DNA of 64,000 nucleotides from Coprobacter secundus (GCA_000803105.1 JTDA01000001.1:124001-188000), one strand, 5' to 3'; positions 46,961-57,752 are shown, counted from the first letter of the stretch. Program-made: numbers and translations. Notes: generated from the letters alone by a model not told the origin.

Positions 46961-47239
46961 TATATCTAAAAAATGGATAAATCCAGACTGAAAGCAATAG
47001 TTCAATATAAAAATTGGAAGAATTTTATAAGATACATATTCTAAAATCAGCTTTCACCTTTTATTCACAAATACTTTTCATATTGTATATTTTCTAAAAA
47101 GTAATACATAATTTTCCTCAATATAATAAATACATATCCGTATAATGCAACCTATGTTTAAAATCATTATAGCACACTACTTTTCCAAACAATTCTATAA
47201 AAAAATTGTTATAGATAAAATACTAACTTTTAAATAATT
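46961..47239. other. AT-rich intergenic region before nitroreductase
   Basis: No gene or RNA is seen. TACTTTTC near 47177 may be part of a weak promoter for the nitroreductase. Confidence 0.4.
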
Positions 47240-47845
47240 ATGTCAAATAAAAGCTTGAAAGAGGCCTTAGCACATCGTAGATCGTACTATGCCATCAGTA
47301 ACGAATCACCTATCTCTGAAGGAGAGCTAAAAGAGCTGATTGAGTTCACGATAAAAACAACTCCCTCAGCCTTTAACTCCCAGTCTACCCGTATCGTCCT
47401 TCTATTAGGAAATCAGCATAAAAAATTATGGGAGATTGTAAAGGAAACCCTAAAAGCTATAACCAGCCCCGAAACATTTATCAATTCAGAAAAGAAAATT
47501 GACCAATCTTTTGCTGCCGGTTATGGGACAATTCTCTTCTTTGAAGACGAATCTATCGTTCATCATCTACAAGAAACATTTCCTACGTACCAAGACAAAT
47601 TTCCTATATGGTCACAACAAACATCCGCCATGCATCAGTTAACAATATGGACATTACTCGAGGATGCCGGATTCGGTGCATCGTTACAACACTATAATCC
47701 TCTTATAGATGAGCCGATACATCTCCAATGGGCGATACCTGCTCACTGGAAACTTATCGCACAAATGCCATTCGGCACTCCTTTACAAACACCCCCAAAA
47801 AAAGAAATACTACCATTGGAAAATAGAATCAAAATATTTAAATAA
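47240..47845 (+). CDS. Nitroreductase-family protein (Frm2/HBN-like)
   Basis: A 201-residue FMN enzyme of the fungal-Frm2-like or bacterial HBN nitroreductase subgroup. It has the N-terminal LKEALAHRRSYYAISNESP, then TTPSAFNSQSTRIVLLLG, and WTLLEDAGFGASLQHYNP in the flavin-binding region. This subgroup has been linked to oxidative or lipid stress responses. It is different in sequence from the nitroreductase at 44388, so it is not a recent duplicate. It is a single-gene unit ending at the hairpin shared with the GH43 gene. Confidence 0.92.
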   Translation: MSNKSLKEALAHRRSYYAISNESPISEGELKELIEFTIKTTPSAFNSQSTRIVLLLGNQHKKLWEIVKETLKAITSPETFINSEKKIDQSFAAGYGTILFFEDESIVHHLQETFPTYQDKFPIWSQQTSAMHQLTIWTLLEDAGFGASLQHYNPLIDEPIHLQWAIPAHWKLIAQMPFGTPLQTPPKKEILPLENRIKIFK

Positions 47846-47867
47846 TATATATTAGTTCTTGGTAATC

Positions 47868-47931
47868 AAATAGTAAATATAAATGCCATATAAATTAGAC
47901 ATATATTATATGGCATTTATATTTACTATTT
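47868..47931. terminator. 26-bp perfect hairpin between nitroreductase and GH43
   Basis: A perfect 26-bp inverted repeat (AAATAGTAAATATAAATGCC... and its complement) with a 12-base loop (47894-47905). It sits in the 85-base gap between two convergent genes, its last base overlapping the GH43 stop codon. A bidirectional terminator is likely. Confidence 0.85.
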
Positions 47932-49028
47932 TATTTAGTACCTGAAGGTTTTGATAATATCTCTGTTATTGGAACTGGAACACCTAATTCTGGATATCCA
48001 TTCTTATCCCAGTTAATTTTCTGAGCCCTCGGGGAACGTACATCTCCCTTCCCTGGAGGATCTACTTCCGTATCTCTCGCATGATATAGAATATAATCTT
48101 CACTTCCATCGGGAGATTTAAAAAAACTATTATGGCCCGTTCCATAAACCTTATTTTCCGGTGATTGTTTAAAAATAGGCTTAGCTGACTTATACCAACT
48201 ATCTGGATCTAAAAGGTCACTGTTTTCTTTTGCAGTCAATATCCCTAATGCATAATGTGGAGTCCAACAACCACTAGCTGAGTAAACTATATGAACAAAC
48301 TTTCCATCCGGGCTTTTTAGAGGCTGAGGTCCCTCATTCACCAAAATAGTATCAGGTGGGGTCCAACCTTGAGGATTGATAAACTTACGCTCCCATTCAA
48401 ATTCAGGTTTAGAAATCAGTACCCTCTCAGAACGTAATTTCCAAGGTTTTTCCATTTCAGCGATATATATACATTGGGTTTGTGTATTTACTCTACGTGT
48501 CTGCCAACCGGACCAAACCATATACAACTTCCCATTATGTTCAAAAAAAGAACCATCTATCGCCCAATTATTATCTTTATCGGTACTAATACGTCCTTTC
48601 ATAGAAAATTTTCCATCAAAAGGGTCTTTTGAAGTATTTTCCAATACATATAGTTGATGGTTATCCGAGTTTCCATCATCTGCTGTATATAATACATACC
48701 ATTTTCCATCGATATAATGAATCTCCGGAGCCCAAAGGTCATAAGAGTTAGCCGGGTCCGTGGGTATCCATATTGTCTTTTTCTCAGCATTTTCTAAATC
48801 TGTTATATCTGATGTTTTCCATAAGACTATACTATCAGCCATAGTATGCATATAATAATAATTACCATCGTGCCATAAAGCCCAAGGATCTGGACCTCTG
48901 GGGAGTAAAGGATTTGTAAATGTTTTTTGTTCTAAAAGATTATTTCCTTGCTTTTCCATAGACTTATTTTTACAAGAAAAGCAGACCAAAAGACAATATA
49001 AGCATAATACTAATTTGAATGTTTTCAT
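47931..49028 (-). CDS. GH43-family glycosidase lipoprotein
   Basis: A 365-residue lipoprotein with lipobox LLVCFSC (Cys19). The five-bladed propeller carries the three GH43 catalytic acids: base Asp in RGPDPWALW (~46), pKa-modulating Asp in WAIDGSFFEHNGKLYMVWSG, and general-acid Glu in LVNEGPQPLKSPDG. GH43 enzymes mostly cleave alpha-L-arabinofuranosides or beta-D-xylosides; which one applies here is open. It is the last gene of the leftward SusC/D operon, so it probably trims imported or surface-bound oligosaccharides. Confidence 0.93.
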   Translation of the reverse strand: MKTFKLVLCLYCLLVCFSCKNKSMEKQGNNLLEQKTFTNPLLPRGPDPWALWHDGNYYYMHTMADSIVLWKTSDITDLENAEKKTIWIPTDPANSYDLWAPEIHYIDGKWYVLYTADDGNSDNHQLYVLENTSKDPFDGKFSMKGRISTDKDNNWAIDGSFFEHNGKLYMVWSGWQTRRVNTQTQCIYIAEMEKPWKLRSERVLISKPEFEWERKFINPQGWTPPDTILVNEGPQPLKSPDGKFVHIVYSASGCWTPHYALGILTAKENSDLLDPDSWYKSAKPIFKQSPENKVYGTGHNSFFKSPDGSEDYILYHARDTEVDPPGKGDVRSPRAQKINWDKNGYPELGVPVPITEILSKPSGTK

Positions 49029-49113
49029 ATTTAAAATAATTTATTCTGTTATTAATTATTTATATAATGGCAGAAATAGCAAATTAAAATTTCCATTTTT
49101 TCTAATATAGTTT

Positions 49114-49872
49114 TCATAAAGGAACACCTTCAACTTTCTTAATCTCAGAAAATAAATAATAATTAGGAATACCGTCCAGTTCCAAAGCAATCCGACAAAA
49201 CGCATAATCTCTAAAATTATTAATATATATTTCTCTATATGCCGTTACATTATTATGTATCGGTATAGCTACCTCAACACTACCTGTACTTGTTATAATT
49301 GCTCGTTTTGACTTTGTACAAACTGTCTGACTATTTACTTTCGAAGAAGTACTAATAAATCCTCTTGCAAAAATTACCTTCGGAGCTACCTCTTTCATTG
49401 CAGGATTCAATGTAACATCTGCTCTCAATACAATATTATCCCCTTCCACATTAACAGAAAAATTACTAATGTTATAATAAGGCTTTACTTCCAAATCTCT
49501 CTTTACATTAGATGATATATTCATATAAATACTATCATAGCCTAATCCATTTCCCAAAGAATTAAAATCAACAAACTCAAAAGGATATTTTGTATTATTC
49601 AATGTCAACCAATAATCTCCCTCAAAAATCAATTGCTGAAACTTTCCATTTTCATCAATTCGAACAACTGTCCCATCATCAACTTTTCCAAAACCTTTTT
49701 GAATCAATTTTAATACCGGACGGCTAGGATTCCCATCATAAAGAAAACTTTCCCCATTCGTTACTAAATTACCACTAAATACAATAGACGGTGCATCATA
49801 ATTATCATATTCGCAAGCTGAAAACAGGCAAATAAGTAGAACAATAAGACTTAATATCGTCACATTTTTCAT
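49114..49872 (-). CDS. DUF3823-type lipoprotein
   Basis: A 252-residue lipoprotein with lipobox LFSAC (Cys20). The first half resembles DUF3823: YDAPSIVFSGNLVTNGESF, then KLIQKGFGKVDDGTVVRIDENGKFQQLIFEGDYWLTL in parts such as FQQLIFEGDYWLTL. The second half is another beta-sandwich. DUF3823 proteins follow SusD genes and probably act as surface glycan-binding lipoproteins. It is 12 bases from the SusD gene. Confidence 0.85.
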   Translation of the reverse strand: MKNVTILSLIVLLICLFSACEYDNYDAPSIVFSGNLVTNGESFLYDGNPSRPVLKLIQKGFGKVDDGTVVRIDENGKFQQLIFEGDYWLTLNNTKYPFEFVDFNSLGNGLGYDSIYMNISSNVKRDLEVKPYYNISNFSVNVEGDNIVLRADVTLNPAMKEVAPKVIFARGFISTSSKVNSQTVCTKSKRAIITSTGSVEVAIPIHNNVTAYREIYINNFRDYAFCRIALELDGIPNYYLFSEIKKVEGVPL

Positions 49873-49884
49873 ATTTTTAATCTT

Positions 49885-51813
49885 TTAATGATTTGGATTT
49901 TTTTCAACATATGGATTCCCACTATTCATTGGATAAGTTGCATAATACATCTTCTGGTCAAAATAAATCGGTGATGAACGGAAATCTAACTTGACTTTAC
50001 GATACAACCATTTTCCATCTATCGATTCTCCCGGTGCATATATTTTATAAGGCCATAATCCAAATAAAACAGCAGTCGGACTATCCGGATCATTATCCCA
50101 TACCTCATCTGCAATCCTCCAACGTTTCAAATCGTTATACCGATGATCCTCAAATGCAAGTTCAACCTTTCTTTCCGATACTATTCTATCAAAAGTCAAC
50201 TCTGCATCAGTAATGGCAAACGACTCTCCTCCTGCCCGTTTACGAATCTGGTTAATACAATCCAGAGCTAATTGACGCATATTTATATCTTTATATGTAG
50301 TTATTCCATTTTTATCTAAATAAAAAGCGGCTTCTGCTGCATTCAATAAAACTTCCCCATAACGGAAAACAATATAAGGAACTGTGCTCGAACCACTTGC
50401 CTCTGAACCAGAAGCTGTATCAACAAACTTTCGGATTAGAAATCCTGTATGAGAAACATTTGTACTTGTTCTGTGGGGGCCCTCAGTTCCTGTCATTCGA
50501 ACGCCATTATAATAACCTTTAGTAGCATCCAAATAGTCATCCATTATTTGTACCGATTTAAACTCAAACTTATCTCCACTTTTCACAGCTAATCCAGCTT
50601 GAAAATCCAACGCATTTCCTCTAAAAGAACTTCCTGGGTATAGAATCGTAGCACTTAATCGAGGATCTCTGCCTTTGAAAATATCCTCTGGATTATCATA
50701 TATTTTATAATCATAAGTAGAGGTATTCATTCCCATTGATTCTACCTGAATATCTCCATTATAAGGATTTATACTCTCCAAACTACGGGTAGAAACATTT
50801 TCGTAAGATTCCACAAGATTCAAAGTAGGGCTGATTTCGGAGCCTGATTTAGGGGACGGTTTCATGGCTCGACAAATAGCCCGGCTTGTAAAATAATTAA
50901 GGAAATTTTGACCATCATAATCTTTACTAAAAATAATTTCTGGATTTGCGGCTTTTTTAAGGAACAAATCAGTGTAGTTTAAAGCTAAATCCGCATTTAC
51001 CTTGTATAAAGAATATTGCTTCATCTTCTCTAACTCCCAATAAGCATCCAGGCATTTCTGCAGATATTCATTCGCTTTGCTTTTATCAATACCAATGACG
51101 CCACTTGATAAAATAAGCCCTTTCGATAAATTTTTATCATAATTATAAGCAATAGTTCCTGCATACAGCATAGCTCTACATTTCAGAGCTAACGCACTCC
51201 CTTTGGTAGCACGAGTTGTAAGAGCCGTGGAAGCCAATGATAAATCATCCAGGATTTCATCTAACTCTTTACAAATAAAATCATATACTTCTGATTCTTT
51301 ATTTCGAGGCCGAGCTAATGTCAATGGGTTTAACGTATACTCTTGTACCTCCTCAATAATAGGCACTCCTCCCATACGAGAAACCAATATGAAATACACA
51401 AAAGCTCTAATATAACGAGCTTCTGCTAAAAAATACTTTTTATAGATTTCTGGAATGGATGCAGAAATATCCGTCTGTAAAGATTGAATATGGGAATTAA
51501 TGTAACGAATCAAAGTATAATCATAAAATTGACGATAATCCTGGTTCTTATTTGCAGCCGATGCCCAATAAGCACTACTATTACATGCTTCATCCCAACT
51601 GGTCAAGTCAAGAGATTGATCATCTATTGTAAAATCTTGCGGATAATTCAATCGAGAATACAAATTTGCAGCAACACTACTAATAGAAGCAATGGATGAA
51701 TAAGTTTGGCTTGTACTCATTGCACTTTTGTCCTCTTGTGTAAGCCAATCTTCACAAGAACCGAATATAAAAGCAATTAGAGATATAAATAAAATTTCGA
51801 TCTTATTTTTCAT
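49885..51813 (-). CDS. SusD/RagB-family nutrient-binding lipoprotein (third pair)
   Basis: A 642-residue lipoprotein with lipobox FIFGSC (Cys20). SusD motifs include FLAEARYIRAFVYFILVSRM then GGVPIIEEV, TRATKGSALALKCRAMLYAG, VFRYGEVLLNAAEAAFYLD, and RKVELAFEDHRYNDLKRWR. The C-terminus is MYYATYPMNSGNPYVEKNPNH. It is larger than the other two SusD proteins in the window. It follows its SusC by 12 bases and is expected to form the lid of that transporter. Confidence 0.96.
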   Translation of the reverse strand: MKNKIEILFISLIAFIFGSCEDWLTQEDKSAMSTSQTYSSIASISSVAANLYSRLNYPQDFTIDDQSLDLTSWDEACNSSAYWASAANKNQDYRQFYDYTLIRYINSHIQSLQTDISASIPEIYKKYFLAEARYIRAFVYFILVSRMGGVPIIEEVQEYTLNPLTLARPRNKESEVYDFICKELDEILDDLSLASTALTTRATKGSALALKCRAMLYAGTIAYNYDKNLSKGLILSSGVIGIDKSKANEYLQKCLDAYWELEKMKQYSLYKVNADLALNYTDLFLKKAANPEIIFSKDYDGQNFLNYFTSRAICRAMKPSPKSGSEISPTLNLVESYENVSTRSLESINPYNGDIQVESMGMNTSTYDYKIYDNPEDIFKGRDPRLSATILYPGSSFRGNALDFQAGLAVKSGDKFEFKSVQIMDDYLDATKGYYNGVRMTGTEGPHRTSTNVSHTGFLIRKFVDTASGSEASGSSTVPYIVFRYGEVLLNAAEAAFYLDKNGITTYKDINMRQLALDCINQIRKRAGGESFAITDAELTFDRIVSERKVELAFEDHRYNDLKRWRIADEVWDNDPDSPTAVLFGLWPYKIYAPGESIDGKWLYRKVKLDFRSSPIYFDQKMYYATYPMNSGNPYVEKNPNH

Positions 51814-51825
51814 AATGACTGACTA

Positions 51826-54800
51826 TTAAAAAGTTAAGTTTACACCTATTGTAAAAGTACGATGTTGAGGATAATCCCGTCCGTTTGTTGTCGATATTTC
51901 CGGATCAAACCCAAATTTCTTCATAGAATCCCAACAAAATAGATTACTTCCTTCAAAATAGAGCCTCAATTTTTGGATATATGCTCTCTGTGTCCATCTT
52001 TGTGGTAAACTATAACCGACAACTAAATTCCTCAAACGCAAATAATTAATCTCTTTTGTATAAAAATCATCATCACTTCGGCTAGAAGGATTATATGTCC
52101 TTAACGCAGGAAAATCTCCAGGAACCCAAGGGGATGTCGGGTCAAAAATATCTTCATGATGCCATACATTCAGATTATTATAAACATATCCATTGACAGC
52201 TCTCGACGCTCCCCATTTTAATCCCCAGTCCGGAACAAAAGTATTCATAAAGCCTCCAGCAAAATCGGCAGCAAAATCAATACCTCTCCACTCAAATCCG
52301 AAATTAATACCCAATGACATTAATGGATTCTTATTTCCTCCTTCAGAACCAGTAGCCCAAGGCCAATCTACAGAAGCATACCCTAATGGTCGTTTATCCA
52401 AATCATCTATAATTCCATCGCCATTTACATCTTTAAAAATCAAATCACCAGGGACTAATGAAGTATTATTATTTCCATCAATGTTAACCGGATAATTATC
52501 TATTTCGTCTTGTGTTTGAAATACTCCAATAGTCTCCCACATCCAAACACGTCCTTGAGTAACATTAGCCCAACGATTACTTTGACTCCACCTATATTTA
52601 TCAATAGCATTTAGAAATAGTTCTGAATTTCTTTTTCCATTCTTTTGTCTTGCCAAAGTAAAATTTACACCAACAAAATAATTAAAATCCCGAATTTTGT
52701 CACTCCATTTAATAAATCCATCAACACCCACATTTTCATTTGAATTTAAATTCTGAGCCATAGCTGTCATACCGCTTTCAAGGGGAAAAATCAAATTATC
52801 CGGAATAGCAGCTATACCATCTATTTTTCTTTTAAAAAGGTCAAATTCTGCAGTCAATTTATTATTAAAGAAACCCAAATCAACACCTATATTCAGAAGA
52901 GAAGCCGTCATCCATGAAATCTGGTCATTTGGAACAGGCCGTATATTCGTTCCATAAAGCATTTCTCCTACACCACTATTAATTGGGTCTGACGGAATCA
53001 ATGATGTTCCTTCTCCATAAGTATATCCAGGCAAAAAATCAAAATCGGCGGTTCCCACATTATCATCACCCATTTCTCCATAAGAAACTCTAAATTTAAC
53101 ATTAGAAAGCCAATTTGCTACCGATGACTCCTTAAAAAAATCTTCTTCAGAAATACGCCAAGCTCCTGAAACTGAAGGGAAAAATCCCCAACGATTTCCT
53201 TTAGGAAATTTCCAACTACCATCATATCTACCCGCAAAATCTATAATATATTTCTGTTCAAAATCATATGAAGCCCGAAATACAAAACTTGCTGTTGATA
53301 TAGTTCTTTTCGTTTCCCCTGTAGCATTTATTTCATTTGTTGTCATCAAATCAACAAAAGGATTTGAAACTGGGTTTTGACGTATCCATAAAGAATTCTG
53401 GTCACGCTGATAAAACTCAAAGCCAACAACGCCTGTAATATGATGTTTATTATTGAATATATTATCATAATTTAGCAAAAACTGCCCTGTAATATCCTCC
53501 ATATTCTCTCGGTTCCTGGCTCGTTCTGTATCTTTCTTCTCATATTTCTGAACATAATCCATAGCCTGTTTAGAAGGAACCCATTCATACGAATATTCTT
53601 TCCATCCTTTAGCATTATTATTTTCAATATTATTGGCATAATAGTAAGAAAAAAGAGCATTAAACTTTAACCCTTTTAACGGAGTCTTATATTCAAACGT
53701 AATATTATTTCTTATTGTCCTCCAAGTTTTATCATAGGTTCCAGCATTATCTTTCGTAAAAGCATAAATGTTACGAGAGCCATCATTCGTATTGTAATAC
53801 TGTAAATAAAGAGGATTATTATTTGCATAAGGCCTATAGATAGGTTGCAATTCAAAGAGTGAACTGGCAACCGCATCATAGGTAACCGCGGGATTTATAT
53901 TCTTTTCTATTTTTCCATAACCTTGATATCCAATTTTAACATTTTTATTAATCTGAATATCAAAATTGGCTTGAAGATTGGTCCTATTATAATTAAATTC
54001 TTTTAAAACAGCATCTTGATCAACATGAGAAAGAGACACATAATAAGAAGCTTTATCAGACCCTCCAATAATACTGGCATTAATATAATTTTGTGGTGCA
54101 GCTTTATCTATATATTCTTCCCACCAGTCATATCCCCGATAATCTTCTCCTGTCTCAGGATTATAATACCCTGATTTATACTTTTCCAATTCAGCTCTAG
54201 CAGCTTCCACTTTTTCTGGATTTGTATAATCAAAAGACTTGATTCCATCATTGACTTCTTTCATATAATTTATATAAGACCACTCATAAGCATTCAACAT
54301 TTCCGGATATTTTGTCCATTGCTGCCAACCTGTATATGCATTGACACTTACTTGTGCTTGCTGATTTTTTTTACCTCCTTTTGTCGTTACAAGAATTACT
54401 CCATTGGCTGCTTTTACTCCATAAATAGCAGCAGATCCATCTTTCAACACTGATATATTATCTATGTCATTTACATCTATACTATTAAAAGCATTCACAT
54501 CACTTATAATACCGTCAATAACATACAGAGGTTCCCCCATATTACGAATCTGAAGATTTGTTCCAGCTCCTGGAAGTCCAGACTTCTGACGAGCCGTAAT
54601 ACCCGCAATCTTTCCTACTATTGCACCAGAAGTCGTCGTAGATGTACTACGAATAATATCTTGGCTCCCAATAGTAGAAACAGCAGCAGTCACACCTCCT
54701 TTTCGTTTGGTTCCATAACCGACAACAACTACTTCATCCAACTCGCTCATGCTCTCCAAAAGTGTGACATTTACCTTACTTCTGTTTCCTATCTTTATTT

Positions 54801-55101
54801 CCTGCCCCACATAGCCAAGATAAGAAAAAGACAAAACTGACTCAGCTTGTTGTACCGTAATTGTAAATGCACCTTCCATATTCGTCATTGTCCCATTATT
54901 TGTTCCCTTCTCTATAACGCTAACACCTATCAAAGGGACATTATTTGTATCAACAACAACACCTTTCACCAAAATTTTCCCTTCTTGAACAATTCCAATA
55001 GAATAGGCGTACACAAAATCCAAAGAAAAAAACAACATTAATAAAGCATGTATCCATATTCTGTTATTCCGTCGTATATAACCGCAATTGTCTTTATCCA
55101 T
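51826..55101 (-). CDS. SusC/RagA-family TonB-dependent transporter (third pair)
   Basis: A 1091-residue transporter with an N-terminal signal/anchor segment (IHALLMLFFSLDFVYAYS). The carboxypeptidase-regulatory-like domain (VKGVVVDTNNVPLIGVSVI, ~43-125) and TonB box LDEVVVVGYGTKRKGG follow. Plug motifs are VGKIAGITARQKSGLPGAG, LQIRNMGEPLYVIDG and YGVKAANGVILVTTKGG. The C-terminal strand is FTIGVNLTF. It lies inside an operon with T9SS proteins upstream. The operon is flanked by a hybrid two-component regulator, which usually controls such loci. Confidence 0.96.
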   Translation of the reverse strand: MDKDNCGYIRRNNRIWIHALLMLFFSLDFVYAYSIGIVQEGKILVKGVVVDTNNVPLIGVSVIEKGTNNGTMTNMEGAFTITVQQAESVLSFSYLGYVGQEIKIGNRSKVNVTLLESMSELDEVVVVGYGTKRKGGVTAAVSTIGSQDIIRSTSTTTSGAIVGKIAGITARQKSGLPGAGTNLQIRNMGEPLYVIDGIISDVNAFNSIDVNDIDNISVLKDGSAAIYGVKAANGVILVTTKGGKKNQQAQVSVNAYTGWQQWTKYPEMLNAYEWSYINYMKEVNDGIKSFDYTNPEKVEAARAELEKYKSGYYNPETGEDYRGYDWWEEYIDKAAPQNYINASIIGGSDKASYYVSLSHVDQDAVLKEFNYNRTNLQANFDIQINKNVKIGYQGYGKIEKNINPAVTYDAVASSLFELQPIYRPYANNNPLYLQYYNTNDGSRNIYAFTKDNAGTYDKTWRTIRNNITFEYKTPLKGLKFNALFSYYYANNIENNNAKGWKEYSYEWVPSKQAMDYVQKYEKKDTERARNRENMEDITGQFLLNYDNIFNNKHHITGVVGFEFYQRDQNSLWIRQNPVSNPFVDLMTTNEINATGETKRTISTASFVFRASYDFEQKYIIDFAGRYDGSWKFPKGNRWGFFPSVSGAWRISEEDFFKESSVANWLSNVKFRVSYGEMGDDNVGTADFDFLPGYTYGEGTSLIPSDPINSGVGEMLYGTNIRPVPNDQISWMTASLLNIGVDLGFFNNKLTAEFDLFKRKIDGIAAIPDNLIFPLESGMTAMAQNLNSNENVGVDGFIKWSDKIRDFNYFVGVNFTLARQKNGKRNSELFLNAIDKYRWSQSNRWANVTQGRVWMWETIGVFQTQDEIDNYPVNIDGNNNTSLVPGDLIFKDVNGDGIIDDLDKRPLGYASVDWPWATGSEGGNKNPLMSLGINFGFEWRGIDFAADFAGGFMNTFVPDWGLKWGASRAVNGYVYNNLNVWHHEDIFDPTSPWVPGDFPALRTYNPSSRSDDDFYTKEINYLRLRNLVVGYSLPQRWTQRAYIQKLRLYFEGSNLFCWDSMKKFGFDPEISTTNGRDYPQHRTFTIGVNLTF

Positions 55102-55117
55102 AATGTCAGATTTAAAT

Positions 55118-57664
55118 TTATTGAATAATAATTTTTTGAGACAAAGAGAATTCTCTACCCTTTATTTTTAATATATATGTTCCAGAAGGGACTTCTCCAA
55201 CCTTCATAGTATATCGTACAGGAAGAGAACCAATCTTTTCAACAGCTACAATATGTCCTCCCAAATCACAAATCTCCATTATATAATTATCTGACGATAC
55301 AATTGGAATATCGATACATAAATCATCATTTTTTCTAACTGGATTTGGATAAATACAAAATGTATCCTGATTTATACTCTCAAAATCAGTATCGATATCT
55401 TGCCCATAATTAGCAGACTGCATTTTCGAATAAATCGTATTTAACCTTTGCCGCTCCTGCCACGACATTTTCTCCACTTCTTCCAAATCTGGTGTTCCAA
55501 ATGCATCTTTAAAGCGGAACATAGGATCAAGATGTGCTGCATAATTCCAATTCAGCGTGGTCATAACACCATTCATTCTGCGTGGAATTGTAACTCCAAA
55601 TGCTTCTAACTGCAGTCCTTTTGCCTGTCCAGGATAAAGAGAACCATCCCAATTCATTGATTGCTTGGTATCGTGAGCTGCTATACGAGCCACATGTAAA
55701 TAATGTTCATTACCTGTCTCTAGATATAAACGATAATAAGCAAAAGAAGACCAAGCAAATCCCAAGTCTGCAGCAGCATGTCCAATGGCAATTAGTTGCT
55801 GTCCAACTATACTTCTATCTTTCGGGAAACTAGTATTCTCTGTTCTATCACTCTCAACAGGGATTTCAAAAGAATATACCCAACTTTCAGTATAAGTAGC
55901 AGCTTGCTCAGCGGCTTGTAACCATTTAGGGTCTCTCGTCAAATCATATAAAGAAAGAAAAGCATATAAGGCTTTTTGTCCAGAAGCCCCATCTATTGTC
56001 TGTGGATTATCAACTACACATGCTACATAACAATATTGCTCATGAATATTCCTATAACAGAACTCACCAGCCTTTAATGCAGCAGTTTTATATAATGGAT
56101 CGTTTGTTGCAATATACAACTCGACTAAATAACGTACAGCACAAATCGTCAAAAATTTATTATAATTTCCTACAGGATGTTTACCTTCTGGAGTTATATA
56201 ATCATGGTTATATGTAAAATAATAACTTCCATCTTCATTTTGATTCTCCACCAGCCAATTACCAAATTTTTTACAGGTATCCAGCCATTGAGGCCTATCA
56301 ATATTGTTACGCTTAGCAAAACACCATGCAGCAATAAGACTTTCCATTCCTCCAGTAGTTACATGCATATCGCTTCCTATCCTCCAAGTTCCTTTATTCC
56401 CATTTATTCCCGGATCATACCATGTACGTGGATAACCTAACTTCGAAAGACAATTATTCGCCCAAAAATTAAGAACAGACTCGCCCTTGACCTGCACCTC
56501 ATTATCCACTTTCTCAACTCCCTCCCTAAAAAGATAATAACCAGTAGCAATCTGCATTCCGACAAATCCCATTTGGTATGTAATTCCCTGAGGAGTAAAA
56601 TCTTCTAGACTTACCTGAAAAGGAAATCCCGCAGCATCATATATACCTCCTTTATCAATCGAAGGGACATAATATTTCAACAAAGTCTCAATCAGCCCGT
56701 CATATGCTGAAGAAAGATCTACATCATAAACCTTGGGATTATAAAGATCAAAAGCATGATTCCATGTATTTTTTACAGACGTAGCATAATCCATAGTCGT
56801 AGAAAAAACAATCTCTAAATTATATTGCTGCTTAAGTCCTTGCTTAACTGGGTGGAAACGGATACCCCGGCCATTCTTCGTCTCTGCTTCAGAGCCTGGA
56901 TATATAAACGTCGTATATATAATATTGTTTTCTTGCTTCACTCCTAAAGCTCCATACTGATAATTCTCATTTATACGCATTCCGTTAGCATCTGCAACAA
57001 CTGTTTGCGGGTCTGAATCTTTATGCATTATAGAAACTGTAGTTCCTGTTTCTGGATTTCTAAACATTACTAACGGCAAAGTAATACGGTCTTCTCTATA
57101 ATAAAAGTAAGTATCTGTTGCCTGAGGTATAGTTTCCGGAATATTGCCAGCAGTTGTAAAATTTGCTTTATACCAAACTCCTGGTATAAAATATTCATTT
57201 TCAGTAATTTTATTACAATTTTTATCGGTTTGAAATCCAAAAAGAGAATTGAAATATGAATCTACGCTTGCTGCCGAAACAACTTCTAAACTACGCTGTA
57301 ACTCGAAAGTTCCAGAACCTTTTGCTATATAAATATCTTTAATAGCAAACTCAGAACCTCTTTCCGTCTTTATTACAGCTTGACAAACCAATTTATTTTG
57401 GTCAATTTCATACGCATTATACTTTCCAACGACTTTTTTTTGCTTTACTTCTAAATGTACAGGAAAACCAGGCTCCAAAGTCGGAATCTCCGTATCATTA
57501 TAAATAAAAGATATCCCAAATTGATTATTATCTACAGAAATTACTTGAAGAGTTACATTACCCGACTTTAAATATGAAACTTCTTGTGCACTGATTATCC
57601 CCATATTAGCAGTAAATAAGATAATAATCCCCAAAACAATGTTATTATAAATCTTTACACGCAT
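55118..57664 (-). CDS. Secreted six-hairpin-like protein with T9SS sorting domain
   Basis: An 848-residue protein with a signal peptide ending ISAQ (~27). Residues ~30-300 form a beta-rich domain. Residues ~320-720 hold repeated helical hairpins rich in Trp/Tyr (GMESLIAAWCFAKRNN, WLDTCKKFGNWLVENQNEDG, KAGEFCYRN, FAYYRLYLETGNEHYLHVARI), typical of (alpha/alpha)6 glycosidases or lyases. From ~760 a T9SS type-A sorting domain follows (CIYPNPVRKND, GGHIVAVEKIG, VPSGTYILKIKGREFSLSQK). I do not recognise the CAZy family. Acidic residues around YDAAGFPFQVSLEDF and RTWYDPGINGNKGTWRIG are conserved-looking. It is in the operon 17 bases upstream of SusC, so likely a surface enzyme for the imported glycan. 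Confidence 0.85.
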   Translation of the reverse strand: MRVKIYNNIVLGIIILFTANMGIISAQEVSYLKSGNVTLQVISVDNNQFGISFIYNDTEIPTLEPGFPVHLEVKQKKVVGKYNAYEIDQNKLVCQAVIKTERGSEFAIKDIYIAKGSGTFELQRSLEVVSAASVDSYFNSLFGFQTDKNCNKITENEYFIPGVWYKANFTTAGNIPETIPQATDTYFYYREDRITLPLVMFRNPETGTTVSIMHKDSDPQTVVADANGMRINENYQYGALGVKQENNIIYTTFIYPGSEAETKNGRGIRFHPVKQGLKQQYNLEIVFSTTMDYATSVKNTWNHAFDLYNPKVYDVDLSSAYDGLIETLLKYYVPSIDKGGIYDAAGFPFQVSLEDFTPQGITYQMGFVGMQIATGYYLFREGVEKVDNEVQVKGESVLNFWANNCLSKLGYPRTWYDPGINGNKGTWRIGSDMHVTTGGMESLIAAWCFAKRNNIDRPQWLDTCKKFGNWLVENQNEDGSYYFTYNHDYITPEGKHPVGNYNKFLTICAVRYLVELYIATNDPLYKTAALKAGEFCYRNIHEQYCYVACVVDNPQTIDGASGQKALYAFLSLYDLTRDPKWLQAAEQAATYTESWVYSFEIPVESDRTENTSFPKDRSIVGQQLIAIGHAAADLGFAWSSFAYYRLYLETGNEHYLHVARIAAHDTKQSMNWDGSLYPGQAKGLQLEAFGVTIPRRMNGVMTTLNWNYAAHLDPMFRFKDAFGTPDLEEVEKMSWQERQRLNTIYSKMQSANYGQDIDTDFESINQDTFCIYPNPVRKNDDLCIDIPIVSSDNYIMEICDLGGHIVAVEKIGSLPVRYTMKVGEVPSGTYILKIKGREFSLSQKIIIQ

Positions 57665-57752
57665 TTTCCCGGCATTTAAATATGATCATCTTTTTGGTTA
57701 TTAATGAAATATGATATATTTCATTAATAACCAAAATATTAATATGTATTTT

